64,000 nucleotides of DNA from contig NZ_CP129113.1 of the NCBI RefSeq assembly GCF_030762805.1, positions 1-64,000 of the forward strand, in the 5' to 3' direction. The notes under the pieces are model-generated. The model ran no database searches, was not told where the DNA came from, and was given only the letters and a program-made list of their open reading frames with translations. Shown in pieces: positions 31,347 through 45,370 of this stretch; positions within the stretch are counted from its first letter, which is position 1; the number at the start of each line of letters is the position of its first letter. Both the position numbers and the translations under genes were made by a program. This DNA is from Aciduricibacillus chroicocephali (GTDB taxonomy: Bacteria > Bacillota > Bacilli > Bacillales > Amphibacillaceae).

Positions 31347-31901
31347 TCATGCATTTTGTAATGCCCTCTTAATATCTTCATAACCCCACTGCCAGATTTC
31401 TTCTTTCGTTTCAAAGGATTCAGTTACATAGGAAACGAACTCCATAAATGCCTTCTGGTAATTGGAGTCATCTTTTGCAGGGAGCTGTTGTTTGCGGGGC
31501 TCAAGGAACATCTTCGTCTTCTCCGCAATAGGACCCCACTTTCCGACAAGCTCACCTTCCTCATCAAGAATCAGAAAAATTGGAATGGAGCGGGACTTGC
31601 CGTTTGTTAAATGCTGATCCATTAACTCTAAGTGATCATCACGGTGCAAGAAGTGGACATTGATTTTAGTTGCTTCAGTTATCCGCTTCAATACTGCGAT
31701 ATTCAATACACAATGCGGGCACCAAGGTTCTGCGAGAACGAGTACACGCAAGTTCTTCTTTTTTATCTCTTCAAAAAAGCTCCCATCCTCAGGCATCTTG
31801 AAATTATGGTAGACAGCAGTGTAAAGATTGTAGAATTTGGTTAGAGACTGTCTGTATGTCTGCAGGCTCTTTCCTTTGTCAAACCAATCGTTCAGGTTCA
31901 T
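31347..31901 (-). CDS. Thioredoxin-family protein with WCPHC active site
   Basis: A 184-residue cytosolic protein of thioredoxin fold with the redox motif EPWCPHC (about 59-65) and a cis-Pro region SRSIPIFLILDEEGELVGKWGP. It lacks a signal peptide. This type is common in Bacillaceae as an uncharacterised thioredoxin-like protein, possibly a bacillithiol- or disulfide-related reductase; the partner is unknown. ATG at 31899-31901 follows GGAGG on the minus strand; an extension to 31940 is rejected. It occupies the place of xpaC/yaaN of B. subtilis. Confidence 0.85.
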   Translation of the reverse strand: MNLNDWFDKGKSLQTYRQSLTKFYNLYTAVYHNFKMPEDGSFFEEIKKKNLRVLVLAEPWCPHCVLNIAVLKRITEATKINVHFLHRDDHLELMDQHLTNGKSRSIPIFLILDEEGELVGKWGPIAEKTKMFLEPRKQQLPAKDDSNYQKAFMEFVSYVTESFETKEEIWQWGYEDIKRALQNA

Positions 31902-32038
31902 TGTAAAACCTCCAAAGTGTTTTTTACCCAGTGTACACAATTATCGGACAATTGGAAAAGGAAGTGGCTCCCTACACTTACTCTTAAGAAATGCCTTATA
32001 ATCAAGAAAGAAATAGTAGTGGACGGAGCTGTATATAA

Positions 32039-33463
32039 TTGAGAAATTCTTATGAAACACCCTTATTTGATAAATTAAAAGACTTTGCCGGGCAAAATCC
32101 AATCTCCCTGCATGTGCCTGGTCATAAAAGTGGCGCAGTTTTCCCGGAAAAGGGACGTGAATTCTATCAAAGAATTCTCCCAATCGATCTTACAGAAGTT
32201 ACGGGACTGGATGATTTGCATGCTCCGGAGGGGGCGATTTTGGAAGCTGAGAAAGCTGCAGCGGAATTTTTTAAGGCAGATCGCTCCTTCTTTCTTGTTG
32301 GAGGGAGCACTGCAGGTAATTTGGCAATGATACTGGGGACAGTCAGAAGAGGGGAGCGAATTATTGTTCAGCGCAATTGTCATAAATCGGTGATGAACGG
32401 AATCGAACTGGCAGGCGCACTGCCTGTCTTCATAGCACCGGAGTTCGATGAGCAGGTCAGAAGGTATACACATCCTAGTAAAGAAACACTTGCGGTATCA
32501 TTAGAAAAATACCCCGATGCCAAAGCCGTGTTGCTGACATATCCAGATTACTTCGGCGGTACCTACCCGCTGCAGGAAATGATTGAGCTTTCACATGAAA
32601 AAGGGATACCAGTACTTGTCGACGAAGCACATGGGGTTCACTTTGCGTTGGGTCAACCACTCCCCCCATCTGCGCTATGTTGCGGGGCGGATATCGTTGT
32701 TCAATCCGCACACAAGATGGCCCCGGCAATGACGATGGCTTCCTACTTGCATATGCAAGGAAACCTCGTCTCAGAAAAGTCTGTCGCCCGTTTTTTGCAA
32801 ATGATCCAGTCAAGCAGCCCTTCCTATCCAATTATGGCTTCGCTTGATCTTGCTCGTTCCTTCCTGGAAACAATGACAGGAGAAGAACTTAATAGAGCAC
32901 TTGAGTCATCAGAAGAGATGAGGAAAGAAATGCGGAAATTGGATTTTTGCTCTGTTGTTGAAGCGGAGGGACATGACCCTTTTAAGATTACACTGCAAAT
33001 GGAAAAGGGATGGAACGGACTGGAGGCAATTCATGCCTTTGAAAGGGCAGGTCTTTGGCCTGAACTGGCAACAGAGGATCAAGTGCTATTCATAGCTGGA
33101 CTTGCACCACAGAAGCGGTTTGACAAGTTTATAAAAGCGCTGTCATATGTAAATGAACAATTAAAAAAAGCTGGAAATCATGCTACAATAGAAAGGGTAC
33201 AGCTTTTTCCCGATAAGATTAGGGAATTGGCATTCACCTATGAAGAGATGAATACACGTTCACATATAGAAGTACCATTTGCTGAGGCGGCGGGCCTGAT
33301 TGCCGCAGAAGCAGTCATTCCTTATCCCCCGGGCATACCGCTTATTATGCGCGGAGAGCGGATTGAGGAAGTACAGCTGAAAGCACTCGATCGGCTTATA
33401 CGGAACGGGGCAAGGCTGCAGCAGAGGCATGAGACAGGCAATCTGCTTGTTTTTACAAATTGA
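32039..33463 (+). CDS. yaaO: Orn/Lys/Arg decarboxylase-family protein YaaO
   Basis: PLP-dependent fold-type I enzyme of 474 residues, homologous to bacterial lysine/arginine decarboxylases; the substrate in Bacillus is uncertain. Visible: LHVPGHKSG near 24, [10 protein letters not shown] near 85, DEAHGVHF near 197 and the Schiff-base lysine in [12 protein letters not shown] (near 230). The start is TTG at 32039 with GGACGGAG ten bases upstream. It heads the tmk-darA-holB operon; tmk begins 14 bases after its stop. Confidence 0.9.
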   Translation: MRNSYETPLFDKLKDFAGQNPISLHVPGHKSGAVFPEKGREFYQRILPIDLTEVTGLDDLHAPEGAILEAEKAAAEFFKADRSFFLVGGSTAGNLAMILGTVRRGERIIVQRNCHKSVMNGIELAGALPVFIAPEFDEQVRRYTHPSKETLAVSLEKYPDAKAVLLTYPDYFGGTYPLQEMIELSHEKGIPVLVDEAHGVHFALGQPLPPSALCCGADIVVQSAHKMAPAMTMASYLHMQGNLVSEKSVARFLQMIQSSSPSYPIMASLDLARSFLETMTGEELNRALESSEEMRKEMRKLDFCSVVEAEGHDPFKITLQMEKGWNGLEAIHAFERAGLWPELATEDQVLFIAGLAPQKRFDKFIKALSYVNEQLKKAGNHATIERVQLFPDKIRELAFTYEEMNTRSHIEVPFAEAAGLIAAEAVIPYPPGIPLIMRGERIEEVQLKALDRLIRNGARLQQRHETGNLLVFTN

Positions 33464-33477
33464 TGGGGGCATCCATA

Positions 33478-34462
<985 letters not shown>

Positions 34463-34495
34463 AATTAATGAAGACCATAAAGGGGCGTCCGGACG

Positions 34496-34930
34496 ATGAA
34501 AATCACCCAGGAAATGCGTTCAAAAGTCGAAGCGCCAGCAATGCGTCCGGCTGTTGAGGGCAAGCAGAATTTCGGAAAAATGGTTCAGTCACAAGCTTTG
34601 AAAATGCAACAGGATGGTCTTGAGAAACTCGTTGAAGAGATAGGGAAACAAGGGAATAAACTCGCCCGCTTCCGGACATTCAAGGAGCTGACGAAATTTA
34701 AACGCATGGTGAAGAACTTCCTTCAGGACACCGTTTATAATGGTCTTGGGCTTAAACGTTCGTCTTCCTTTAATTTCGAAGGTCAGCATAGTATGCTTCA
34801 AGTTGTCGAGGAAATCGATGCGAAGCTTATTGAATTGACAGAGCAAGTCATGGGCAATGAACAGCGCTCTGTTGACTTGCTTGACTTAATCGGTGAAATC
34901 AAAGGACTCCTTATCAATCTCTATACGTAA
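34496..34930 (+). CDS. yaaR: YaaR-family protein (DUF327), unknown function
   Basis: A 144-residue protein, basic at the N-terminus, helical and rich in Lys/Glu (KLARFRTFKELTKFKRMVKNF), ending with the hydrophobic LLINLYT. It is conserved in Bacillaceae between darA and holB. No enzymatic motif is visible and the function is unknown. ATG at 34496 has a GGGGCG-type ribosome site. The holB start lies 23 bp after its stop. Confidence 0.87.
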   Translation: MKITQEMRSKVEAPAMRPAVEGKQNFGKMVQSQALKMQQDGLEKLVEEIGKQGNKLARFRTFKELTKFKRMVKNFLQDTVYNGLGLKRSSSFNFEGQHSMLQVVEEIDAKLIELTEQVMGNEQRSVDLLDLIGEIKGLLINLYT

Positions 34931-34952
34931 CAGGGAAAAGGGTGAACGACTT

Positions 34953-35942
34953 GTGAAAACGTGGTCTGAACTTGGAGAAATCCAGCCACTCGCTGCCAGA
35001 ATCTTGGAGAACAGCATAAAGCGTGAGCGTCTTTCGCATGCTTATCTCATTGCAGGAGCACGCGGGACTGGAAAGGAAGCGCTTGCGTTACTGCTCGCCC
35101 AGACGCTGTTCTGTACGAATCGTGAAGGAACGAATCCTTGTGGTGAATGCAGTGAATGCAGGCGGATTACCTCCCATAATCACCCGGATGTCCACTGGAT
35201 TGAACCGGATGGACAATCTATTAAAATCGAACAGATCAGACATCTTCAGAAGGAGTTCATCTATTCTGGAGTTGAATCGAGCCAGAAAGCATATATTATA
35301 AAGGGTGCAGAGACTCTGACTGTCAATGCAGCGAACAGGATTTTGAAGTTCCTTGAAGAGCCGAGCCGGAAGACGACAGCGATCATGTTGACGGAGAATG
35401 CGCAGGCGATGCTGGCGACAATTCGTTCGCGTTGTCAGATCATTGAACTTAAGCCGCTCGACCCATTTGCATTCAGTCGACAGCTTCAAGAAGCGGGCGT
35501 GACAGAAGGTAACGCTAAACTATTCAGCGAGTTGACAAACAATTTGCAGGAAGCTATGGATTTGAATGAAAATGAGGCATTTGCACAACAGCGAAAACTG
35601 GTGGTACAATGGGTTGAAATGCTGTCATCGGGTCGTGATGACAGCTATCTGTTTGTTCATCAGCAGTGGTTGCCTCATTTAAAAGATAGATTGGCGCAGG
35701 AGCAGGGGTTGAACCTGTTGCTTCTCGCCTTTAGAGATATACACTTTGAACAGATCGGAAATCAGGCACGCATGGCACTGTTCCAGCCGGGGGACGAGAG
35801 GCTGGAAAGGGCAGCTCTCTCATTCAACAACGTGGAATTGCTTGCCAATATGCAGGCAATTCTCCAAGCGAAGCGCCGGCTGACACAAAACATCCAGCCG
35901 ACGCTCGTTATGGAACAGCTTGCATTGCAGCTGAAGAGGTGA
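34953..35942 (+). CDS. holB: DNA polymerase III delta' subunit
   Basis: Clamp-loader subunit that partners DnaX. The 329-residue product equals the B. subtilis length when started at GTG 34953, preceded by AAAAGGGTGA; the longer form overlapping yaaR is rejected. Visible motifs are GARGTGKEAL (about 35-44), a four-Cys zinc module (CTNREGTNPCGECSEC), LKFLEEPS and the SRC motif in IRSRCQIIEL. A Lys remains in the degenerate P-loop. ricT follows within ten bases. Confidence 0.95.
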   Translation: MKTWSELGEIQPLAARILENSIKRERLSHAYLIAGARGTGKEALALLLAQTLFCTNREGTNPCGECSECRRITSHNHPDVHWIEPDGQSIKIEQIRHLQKEFIYSGVESSQKAYIIKGAETLTVNAANRILKFLEEPSRKTTAIMLTENAQAMLATIRSRCQIIELKPLDPFAFSRQLQEAGVTEGNAKLFSELTNNLQEAMDLNENEAFAQQRKLVVQWVEMLSSGRDDSYLFVHQQWLPHLKDRLAQEQGLNLLLLAFRDIHFEQIGNQARMALFQPGDERLERAALSFNNVELLANMQAILQAKRRLTQNIQPTLVMEQLALQLKR

Positions 35943-35951
35943 TTCAGATTG

Positions 35952-36776
35952 ATGGAAGTGATTGGCGTTCGCTTTAAGAGAGCGGGCAAAATATATTACT
36001 TTGATCCGGGCGAGGCCCGCATGACAAATGATGATTATGTCATCGTTGAAACAGTGCGCGGCGTAGAATTCGGCAAAGTGGAGCTGGCAGAGAAGCATGT
36101 TGACGAGGAAGATGTAGTGCTACCTTTGAAAAAAGTGATACGCATTGCAACTGAAGCGGACAAGCTTGTTGTTGCCGAGAATCAGGAATTGGCCGAAAAG
36201 GCTTTTCATATATGTACTGAAAAGATTCAGATGCATGGACTGGAAATGAGTCTAGTGGAAGTGGAATATACTTTTGACCGCAATAAGATCATTTTCTATT
36301 TCACAGCGGAGGGTCGGATTGATTTCCGCAACCTTGTAAAGGATCTTGCGGCGGAGTTCCGGACACGAATTGAGCTGCGACAGATTGGCGTTCGAGACGA
36401 GGCGAAGATGCTCGGCGGTATTGGACCGTGTGGCAGAATGCTCTGCTGTTCGACATTCCTGGGAGATTTTGAACCTGTGTCAATTAAGATGGCGAAGGAT
36501 CAGAACCTGTCATTGAATCCGGCGAAGATTTCGGGTCTATGTGGAAGGCTCATGTGCTGTCTTAAGTATGAGAATGATCAGTACGAAGAGGCGAAGCGGG
36601 AAATGCCAGATGTCGGTAAGGTCATACATACGCCGTTCGGCAGTGGTAAGGTAGTCGGCTTGAATCTGCTGGATCGCGTTATTGAAATTGAGATTGCCGA
36701 GCGGGAAAGTGTCATTGAATACACACTTGATGAGCTTGTCCGTGACGGTGTCATTCAAGCACAGGCCACAGAATAA
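35952..36776 (+). CDS. ricT: Y-complex Fe-S protein RicT (YaaT, PSP1 domain)
   Basis: Part of the RicA-RicF-RicT complex that influences RNase Y-dependent mRNA maturation, sporulation, competence and biofilm formation. The 274-residue protein carries the PSP1 domain, with conserved cysteines in GIGPCGRMLCCSTFLGDF (about 157-170) and SGLCGRLMCCLKYE (about 194-206) that ligate Fe-S clusters. Start: ATG 35952, or TTG 35949 directly before it; the ribosome site AGAGGTGAT suits either. It lies between holB and yabA. Confidence 0.95.
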   Translation: MEVIGVRFKRAGKIYYFDPGEARMTNDDYVIVETVRGVEFGKVELAEKHVDEEDVVLPLKKVIRIATEADKLVVAENQELAEKAFHICTEKIQMHGLEMSLVEVEYTFDRNKIIFYFTAEGRIDFRNLVKDLAAEFRTRIELRQIGVRDEAKMLGGIGPCGRMLCCSTFLGDFEPVSIKMAKDQNLSLNPAKISGLCGRLMCCLKYENDQYEEAKREMPDVGKVIHTPFGSGKVVGLNLLDRVIEIEIAERESVIEYTLDELVRDGVIQAQATE

Positions 36777-36790
36777 TGGAGTGAGCTGGT

Positions 36791-37144
36791 TTGGACAAAA
36801 AAAATATACTAGAACAAATCAACGATATGGAAAAACAACTGGCGGCTCTTTGCGAACAGGTTGGCGGTCTCAAAGGCGAGCTTAGCACACTGCTTGAGGA
36901 AAACCAGCGATTGACGATGGAGAATGACTATTTGCATGAGCGCATTCAGGAAGAGCGGGCTGTAAATGGCAAAGAGACAGGAAAGAAAAAGGGCGAGCGT
37001 GAATTGCCGATTCCTGGAGAAGGCTATGATAACCTTGCCCGTCTTTATGAGGAAGGTTTTCATATTTGCAGTATGCAGTTCGGTAGTACTCGACGTGGAG
37101 AAGACTGCCTGTTCTGTTTGGAATTCCTCAACAAAGCAAAGTAG
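36791..37144 (+). CDS. yabA: Replication initiation control protein YabA
   Basis: Negative regulator of initiation that bridges DnaA and DnaN. The 117-residue protein has an N-terminal coiled coil (about 5-60, leucine heptads [21 protein letters not shown]) for tetramerisation and a C-terminal zinc-binding domain [20 protein letters not shown]. The start is TTG at 36791 with a GGAGTGAG ribosome site. It lies downstream of ricT and ends in a terminator, closing the holB-ricT-yabA group. Confidence 0.95.
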   Translation: MDKKNILEQINDMEKQLAALCEQVGGLKGELSTLLEENQRLTMENDYLHERIQEERAVNGKETGKKKGERELPIPGEGYDNLARLYEEGFHICSMQFGSTRRGEDCLFCLEFLNKAK

Positions 37145-37147
37145 TGA

Positions 37148-37180
37148 GAAGCTGTCTCTGAATAGGGGCAGCTTTTTGTT
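37148..37180 (+). terminator. yabA terminator
   Basis: AAGCTGTCTC pairs with GGGGCAGCTT, followed by TTTGTTTTC. Confidence 0.75.
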
Positions 37181-37262
37181 TTCTCTTTACTCGTTCGTTT
37201 CATGTAACTAGTCAATCCAATATGAAAAAGTAGATTATAAAGATTCAAAAGGAGGGATTCTT

Positions 37263-38003
37263 ATGGTAGAACTCTTTGGTGATGAACGGCTTGATTATCT
37301 GTTATACGATGAGTCGATGCGGATCATTCAGAGTCCGACAGTCTTTTCCTTCTCTCTTGATGCCGTACTGCTTGCTCACTTTGCAAGCATTCCGATAGCA
37401 CGTGGAAGCATTCTGGATTTGTGCACGGGCAACGGTGTAATTCCGCTATTTTTAGCGCGGAAGTCGAAGGCGCATATTACTGGAGTGGAGATTCAGGAAC
37501 GTCTGCACGGAATGGCTGTACGGAATGCTGCAATCAATGGTCTGGATAAGCAGATTGAATTCATACATGGTGATTTAAAAAATATGCAAGGCGTGCTCAG
37601 CCATAGCTCATTTGACGTTGTCACGTGCAATCCTCCATATTTTCCTACACCTAAGGAAACCGAACATAATCTGAATGAACATTTGACGATTGCACGCCAT
37701 GAAGTAATGTGTACACTGGAAGATGTCGTAAAGGCCTGCAAACTCCATGTACGGCCAGGGGGCAAAGTTTCAATTGTTCATAGACCAGAAAGGCTCGTTG
37801 ATATACTTGAACTGTTCCGGAAATATAAGCTTGAGCCGAAAAGAATGCAGCTCGTTTATCCGAAAAGGAACAAAGAGGCAAACACGTTGCTTATCGAAGG
37901 AACACGTGATGGTAAACCGGGGCTGAAAGTTCTGCCGCCTCTTTACATTTATGAAGCAGACGGCTCCTATACCGCGGAAGCAGAGGCACTCTTTAATGGG
38001 TAA
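37263..38003 (+). CDS. yabB: tRNA1(Val) A37 N6-methyltransferase-like protein YabB
   Basis: Class I SAM-dependent methyltransferase of the TrmN6/RsmC type, 246 residues. SAM motif I is [15 protein letters not shown] (about 55-69) and the N6-adenine motif is CNPPYF (about 121-126). The family acts on A37 of tRNA-Val in E. coli; the Bacillus substrate is inferred. ATG at 37263 follows AAGGAGGG. The next gene yazA begins inside its last codons. Confidence 0.9.
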   Translation: MVELFGDERLDYLLYDESMRIIQSPTVFSFSLDAVLLAHFASIPIARGSILDLCTGNGVIPLFLARKSKAHITGVEIQERLHGMAVRNAAINGLDKQIEFIHGDLKNMQGVLSHSSFDVVTCNPPYFPTPKETEHNLNEHLTIARHEVMCTLEDVVKACKLHVRPGGKVSIVHRPERLVDILELFRKYKLEPKRMQLVYPKRNKEANTLLIEGTRDGKPGLKVLPPLYIYEADGSYTAEAEALFNG

Positions 38004-38292
38004 TGAACATATCGTCTATATGCTGATTTGCAATGATCAGTCTCTTTACACTGGCTATACGAATGATATGGATAAACGCCTGCACATGCATAACAGCGGC
38101 AAAGGGGCAAAATATACGCGTGGACGCGGGCCGTGCCGAGTTGTCTACCAGGAATACCATGAGACGAAGGAAGCGGCTTTGAAGCGTGAATATGCGATCA
38201 AGCGCATGCCTCGAAAAAAGAAGGTCGGGCTTATTGCCCGGCAGTTGAAGGAAGTGACTCAGAATGCAAGTTCAAAAAAGTTACCAGAATGA
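37996..38292 (+). CDS. yazA: GIY-YIG nuclease-superfamily protein YazA
   Basis: A 98-residue single-domain GIY-YIG protein ([18 protein letters not shown] near 5-22, then [11 protein letters not shown]). The canonical GIY/YIG strands appear as VYM and YTG; the catalytic Arg is in [11 protein letters not shown]. Biological targets are unknown for YazA/UPF0213 proteins. ATG at 37996 overlaps the yabB stop by eight bases, and its own 3' end overlaps rsmI by 29 bases, showing tight translational coupling. Confidence 0.9.
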   Translation: MGNEHIVYMLICNDQSLYTGYTNDMDKRLHMHNSGKGAKYTRGRGPCRVVYQEYHETKEAALKREYAIKRMPRKKKVGLIARQLKEVTQNASSKKLPE

Positions 38293-39145
38293 ACAGGAAA
38301 CAGGCAGTCTGTATATAGTACCGACTCCTATCGGCAATCTGGAAGACATTACGTATCGGGCTTTGAATATTCTTAAGGAAGCCGATCTTATTGCAGCTGA
38401 GGATACACGCAATACAAAACGTTTACTCAATCATTTTGAAATAAGTAGCCCCCTAGTCAGTTATCATGAACATAACAAGTTGGCGCGTGAGGGACAGTTG
38501 CTTGAGAAATTGCGCAGTGGAAGTCTTGTTGCCATTGTTAGCGATGCAGGGATGCCGGCTATTTCTGATCCCGGACATGAGATTGTCCATGCAGCAATTG
38601 CTGAAGGTATACCAGTAGTTGTGCTTCCCGGGGCGAATGCGGCAATCTGCGCCCTTGTCGGCTCAGGCCTGGAAACTCAGGCCTTCACATTCTACGGCTT
38701 TTTGCCAAGAAAGAAAAAAGAACGGAATGGAGAATTGGAGAGGTTGGGGAAACTTTCTTCTACGTTATTGTTTTATGAATCCCCTCATCGCTTAAAGGAA
38801 ACATTGCATGCCATGCATGATGTGCTCGGTTCGAGACAAGCGGCACTTGCCCGCGAACTGACGAAGAAATTCGAGGAATATATACGCGGTTCTCTGGAGG
38901 AACTTGTCAGTTGGGCAGAAGCAAATGAACCACGCGGGGAGTTCTGTATCGTCGTCGAGGGGAACCCATTCGAGGAAACAGAGGAACCAGGTGAAACTTG
39001 GTGGGCAGAACTCACAATGGTTGAGCATGTCGATACAATTATGAGGGATAAAGGTCTCTCGAATAAGGATGCAATCAAAGAGGCTGCCCGCGAACGTAGA
39101 CTGCCGAAGCGTGACGTCTATCAGGCGTATCATGTGGAACAGTGA
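38264..39145 (+). CDS. rsmI: 16S rRNA (cytidine(1402)-2'-O)-methyltransferase RsmI
   Basis: Tetrapyrrole-methylase-fold enzyme that 2'-O-methylates C1402 in the ribosomal P site. The 293-residue product starts GSLYIVPTPIGNLEDITYRAL and contains AEDTRNTKRLLNHF (about 45-58), VSDAGMPAISDPG near 98 and LPGANAAICAL near 122. ATG at 38264 lies inside the end of yazA with a GAAGGAAGTGA site. It is the last gene of the run and is convergent with abrB. Confidence 0.96.
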   Translation: MQVQKSYQNEQETGSLYIVPTPIGNLEDITYRALNILKEADLIAAEDTRNTKRLLNHFEISSPLVSYHEHNKLAREGQLLEKLRSGSLVAIVSDAGMPAISDPGHEIVHAAIAEGIPVVVLPGANAAICALVGSGLETQAFTFYGFLPRKKKERNGELERLGKLSSTLLFYESPHRLKETLHAMHDVLGSRQAALARELTKKFEEYIRGSLEELVSWAEANEPRGEFCIVVEGNPFEETEEPGETWWAELTMVEHVDTIMRDKGLSNKDAIKEAARERRLPKRDVYQAYHVEQ

Positions 39146-39219
39146 GCCGGATGATTTACCTCTTGAAGTGACATTCAAAAACCGTAAAGACTGATCGACA
39201 TTACGTATCCAGATCATAG

Positions 39220-39258
39220 AAGAAGACCCGGACAAAAAATCGCCCGGGTCTTCTTTTA
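39220..39258 (+). terminator. rsmI terminator
   Basis: AAGAAGACCCGG (39220-39231) / CCGGGTCTTCTT (39244-39255), followed by TTA-rich sequence. Confidence 0.85.
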
Positions 39259-39321
39259 TGAGTCATCATATATGGACATACTTGAGCTATGTGCCACTGT
39301 GTCCGTCGGATTAAGTACTTA

Positions 39322-39597
39322 TTATTGTGACTTTCTTTGGATCTCTTCAAGAAGTTGTTCTGCGCCCTCTTTGCTGAGAATCAATTTTCCGTCAGCAAGA
39401 GTCATATTATCGTCATTCACTTCTCCAGTGATATGACAAGCCATGTTCGGCTTATATTTCTTGAAGATGATTTTGTCGTTGTCGATGAAAATTTCCATCG
39501 CGTCTTTTTCGTGTACATCCAGTGTTCGTCGCAATTCTACTGGGATTACGACACGTCCCAATTCGTCAACCTTGCGCACAATACCTGTAGATTTCAT
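39322..39597 (-). CDS. abrB: Transition-state regulator AbrB
   Basis: Global repressor of stationary-phase genes, including spoVG-type promoters. The 91-residue protein has the swapped-hairpin AbrB DNA-binding domain (MKSTGIVRKVDELGRVVIPVELRRTL, then DAMEIFIDNDKIIFKKY) and a C-terminal dimerisation domain. Residue Cys54 lies in MACHITGEV. The related SpoVT is at 56861. It is transcribed against rsmI. A convincing Spo0A box was not found in the promoter region, although B. subtilis abrB is repressed by Spo0A. Confidence 0.96.
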   Translation of the reverse strand: MKSTGIVRKVDELGRVVIPVELRRTLDVHEKDAMEIFIDNDKIIFKKYKPNMACHITGEVNDDNMTLADGKLILSKEGAEQLLEEIQRKSQ

Positions 39598-39934
39598 AGT
39601 ACTGTTTCTCTCCCTCTAGGCTTGTCTCTAATCTCTAATAAAACCTATGCCAATGGCATGTTCCGTTTGGATGACTGGCATTTCGCCGTTGAATGACAAG
39701 TTCCTACATATCATCGTACCAATAGTTACCAATATTGTCTATTATATTTTACCGATTTTGTGTGGTAATTTATTACAAGTGATAGGAATAACGGCGTAAC
39801 ACAAAGTATACAAAGTCATAATTAATACTGCAAGTATTTATAACACCTATAATGGAAATTTTGCTAAAAAGCCTTTACAATGAAGGAAGGCAGATTATTG
39901 CGGAATTTTTGTACCATAAAGAGGAGCGAAATAG
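39598..39934. other. 337-bp divergent region between abrB and metG
   Basis: No gene. On the minus strand TTACCA (39768-39763), 16 bp, TATAAT (39746-39741) is a plausible abrB promoter. For metG, TATAAT at 39848-39853 lacks a good -35 hexamer. No T-box or SAM riboswitch signature was seen upstream of metG. Confidence 0.45.
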
Positions 39935-41890
<1,956 letters not shown>

Positions 41891-41902
41891 TATAAAATGA
41901 AA

Positions 41903-41941
41903 AATGTCTTGCGCGCATTGAACCGCGTGCAGGACTTTTTT
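41903..41941 (+). terminator. metG terminator
   Basis: GTCTTGC-GCG pairs imperfectly with CGCGTGCAGGAC (one bulge), followed by a six-T run. Confidence 0.75.
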
Positions 41942-41982
41942 AAATTACAGCAAGTGTTTACGAAATGAGGAGGAATATTAGG

Positions 41983-42753
41983 ATGTTGTTTGACACACAT
42001 GTCCATTTGAACGCCCGAGACTTCTTTGAGGATCGTGATGAAACAATACAGCGAGCACGTGAAGCAGGCGTTGAATATATGACGGTTGTCGGCTTTGATC
42101 GGGAGACCATTAAACTCGCTATTGAGATTGCTAAACAGGATGAGAAGATATTCGCTGCTGTAGGATGGCATCCTGTTGATGCGATTGATATGTCAGATGA
42201 AGATCTGAAATGGATAGAAGAACTTTCCCAACATCCAAAAGTTGTAGCAATCGGTGAAATGGGTCTTGATTATCACTGGGACAAGTCTCCGCATGAGGTA
42301 CAGAAAGAAGTATTCCGCAAACAGATTCGTCTAGCGAAAAAGGTGAAGATGCCCATTATCATTCATAACCGTGAGGCGACGGAAGATGTACTTGCGATTC
42401 TGGAAGAGGAGAGCGCACAGGAAATTGGCGGTATTATGCATTGCTATAGTGACTCAGTAGACTATGTTGATCGAATTCTTGCCTTGAACTTCCACATATC
42501 CCTTGGGGGTCCTGTTACATTTAAAAATGCCAAACTGCCTAAGGAAGTAGCTGTCCAAGTTCCGCTAGAGAAGCTACTCGTTGAAACTGATGCACCATTT
42601 TTGGCTCCCCATCCAAATAGAGGAAAGCGAAATGAGCCTGCATATGTAAAGCTTGTTGCAGAGAAGATTGCTGAGCTTCGAGAAATGAGCTATGAGGAAT
42701 TGGCGCGTGTTACTACAGAGAATGCATTCAGACTTTTCAACATCAAAGGCTGA
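41983..42753 (+). CDS. tatD: TatD-family metal-dependent deoxyribonuclease YabD
   Basis: TIM-barrel metal hydrolase of the TatD family, implicated in 3'-5' DNA processing and oxidative damage repair. The 256-residue protein has the metal ligands HVHLN (about 6-10), Glu in IGEMGLDYHWD near 92, HNRE near 128, MHCYSD near 152 and TDAPFLAP near 202. The start ATG 41983 follows GAGGAGGA; an earlier ATG at 41965 lies upstream of that site and is rejected. In B. subtilis yabE follows, but here rnmV comes directly. Confidence 0.94.
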   Translation: MLFDTHVHLNARDFFEDRDETIQRAREAGVEYMTVVGFDRETIKLAIEIAKQDEKIFAAVGWHPVDAIDMSDEDLKWIEELSQHPKVVAIGEMGLDYHWDKSPHEVQKEVFRKQIRLAKKVKMPIIIHNREATEDVLAILEEESAQEIGGIMHCYSDSVDYVDRILALNFHISLGGPVTFKNAKLPKEVAVQVPLEKLLVETDAPFLAPHPNRGKRNEPAYVKLVAEKIAELREMSYEELARVTTENAFRLFNIKG

Positions 42754-42786
42754 AAAAGGCATTTTGAAATAGAAAGAGGAGTCCAT

Positions 42787-44221
<1,435 letters not shown>

Positions 44222-44284
44222 GCACATAACCTTCTGTACCTTGCATATGATGTTTTATTCACCCGAAGCAGCGAGGTGTCAGGA

Positions 44285-45160
44285 ATGGTTTTTTCAATAG
44301 GTGATTGTGTTACGAGGAAGTCCTATGGGCATGATTTGCTTTTCAGAATTGCGTCGTTAAGTGCGACTGAAGCAATTCTGCACGGAGAGGAAGTACGTCT
44401 TGAAGCTGATGCGCCCCTTGAAGATTTGCAAATTGTAGAAGAGCGCGACTTGAAGCGTAGAAAGCATGCTTTGCAGAAGAAGGAAGAGAGTTCTTACAAA
44501 TTGTTTAGGCAGGACTATAAGCTGATGAAGGAAAAGCGGGACTATGCAAATGCGACCGGATATGAGCATAATACGCCGTCCTTCCAGTTACCTGTTAAGG
44601 TCCTTCACGTTGATGGCGACCCGGAGTATTTAAAGAAATGCCTCGCCTTGTATAAAAGACTTGGATTGAAGGCATATGGCATCCATATGCAGGAGAAAGA
44701 AATGCCGGAGCAGGTCGCAGCACAGCTCAGGCAAATTCGTCCTGATTGCCTTGTAATTACTGGGCATGATTCTTACTCAAAGAACAAAGGGAGCAAACAT
44801 GATGCCCGTGCATATCGTCACTCGCGTTATTTTGTCCGGACTGTTCGGGAAGCACGGGAAATCGAGCCGGATCTGGATAAGCTGATCATCTTTGCAGGTG
44901 CTTGCCAATCCAACTTTGAGTCGCTGATTGGGGCAGGTGCCAATTTTGCAAGCTCCCCGTACCGAGTCAACATCCATGCGTTGGATCCTGTGTACATTAT
45001 GGCAAAGGTAGCGTGCACTTCATTTATGGAAAGAGTCAAGGTTTGGGATGTCCTGCGCAATACGCTGACAGGTGAGAAAGGTATGGGTGGGGTTGAAACA
45101 AAAGGCTTGCTCAGAACAGGATTACCTTATATCCCCCCAGCGTATTCGGAAAATGAATAA
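44285..45160 (+). CDS. yabG: Sporulation-specific protease YabG
   Basis: Coat-associated cysteine peptidase that processes spore coat proteins (SpoIVA, YeeK and others in B. subtilis). The 291-residue protein is close to the family length with ATG 44285 (MVFSIGDCVTRKSYGHD), whose ribosome site GAGGTG is six bases upstream; the GTG at 44276 is part of that site and rejected. Conserved segments GHDSYSKNKGSKHDARAYRHS and IFAGACQSNFESLIGAGANFASSP are intact. A sigma-K-like -10 (CATATGATG, 44244-44252) lies upstream, with only a loose -35. Confidence 0.93.
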   Translation: MVFSIGDCVTRKSYGHDLLFRIASLSATEAILHGEEVRLEADAPLEDLQIVEERDLKRRKHALQKKEESSYKLFRQDYKLMKEKRDYANATGYEHNTPSFQLPVKVLHVDGDPEYLKKCLALYKRLGLKAYGIHMQEKEMPEQVAAQLRQIRPDCLVITGHDSYSKNKGSKHDARAYRHSRYFVRTVREAREIEPDLDKLIIFAGACQSNFESLIGAGANFASSPYRVNIHALDPVYIMAKVACTSFMERVKVWDVLRNTLTGEKGMGGVETKGLLRTGLPYIPPAYSENE

Positions 45161-45277
45161 GGAGCAAAATGGCAGCTAGGAAACCAGTTGACACGTTCCT
45201 TCCCACTAAGCTTCTGTGCAAAACGTACAAAAAACATCGCGTTCCTTATCAAACTGTATAAAATGAGACATTTGTTA

Positions 45278-45348
45278 TTGACATGTAAAAAGGGATATTG
45301 ATATAATATTATATTTTATTTGACCAACTGTTGAATATATGTTACAAT
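45278..45348 (+). promoter_or_regulatory. Tandem sigma-A promoters of veg
   Basis: First: TTGACA (45278-45283), 18 bp, TATAAT (45302-45307). Second: TTGACC (45320-45325), 17 bp, TACAAT (45343-45348), whose start site would fall about 16 bases before the veg GTG. B. subtilis veg is also driven by unusually strong sigma-A promoters. Confidence 0.85.
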
Positions 45349-45370
45349 TAAGGCAGTGAGGTGGGGTATA

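Noticed and set aside
39598-39720. Spo0A box upstream of abrB
   Set aside because: The best match (TTGTCATT on the minus strand near the leader) shares only five of the core positions with TTGTCGAA.
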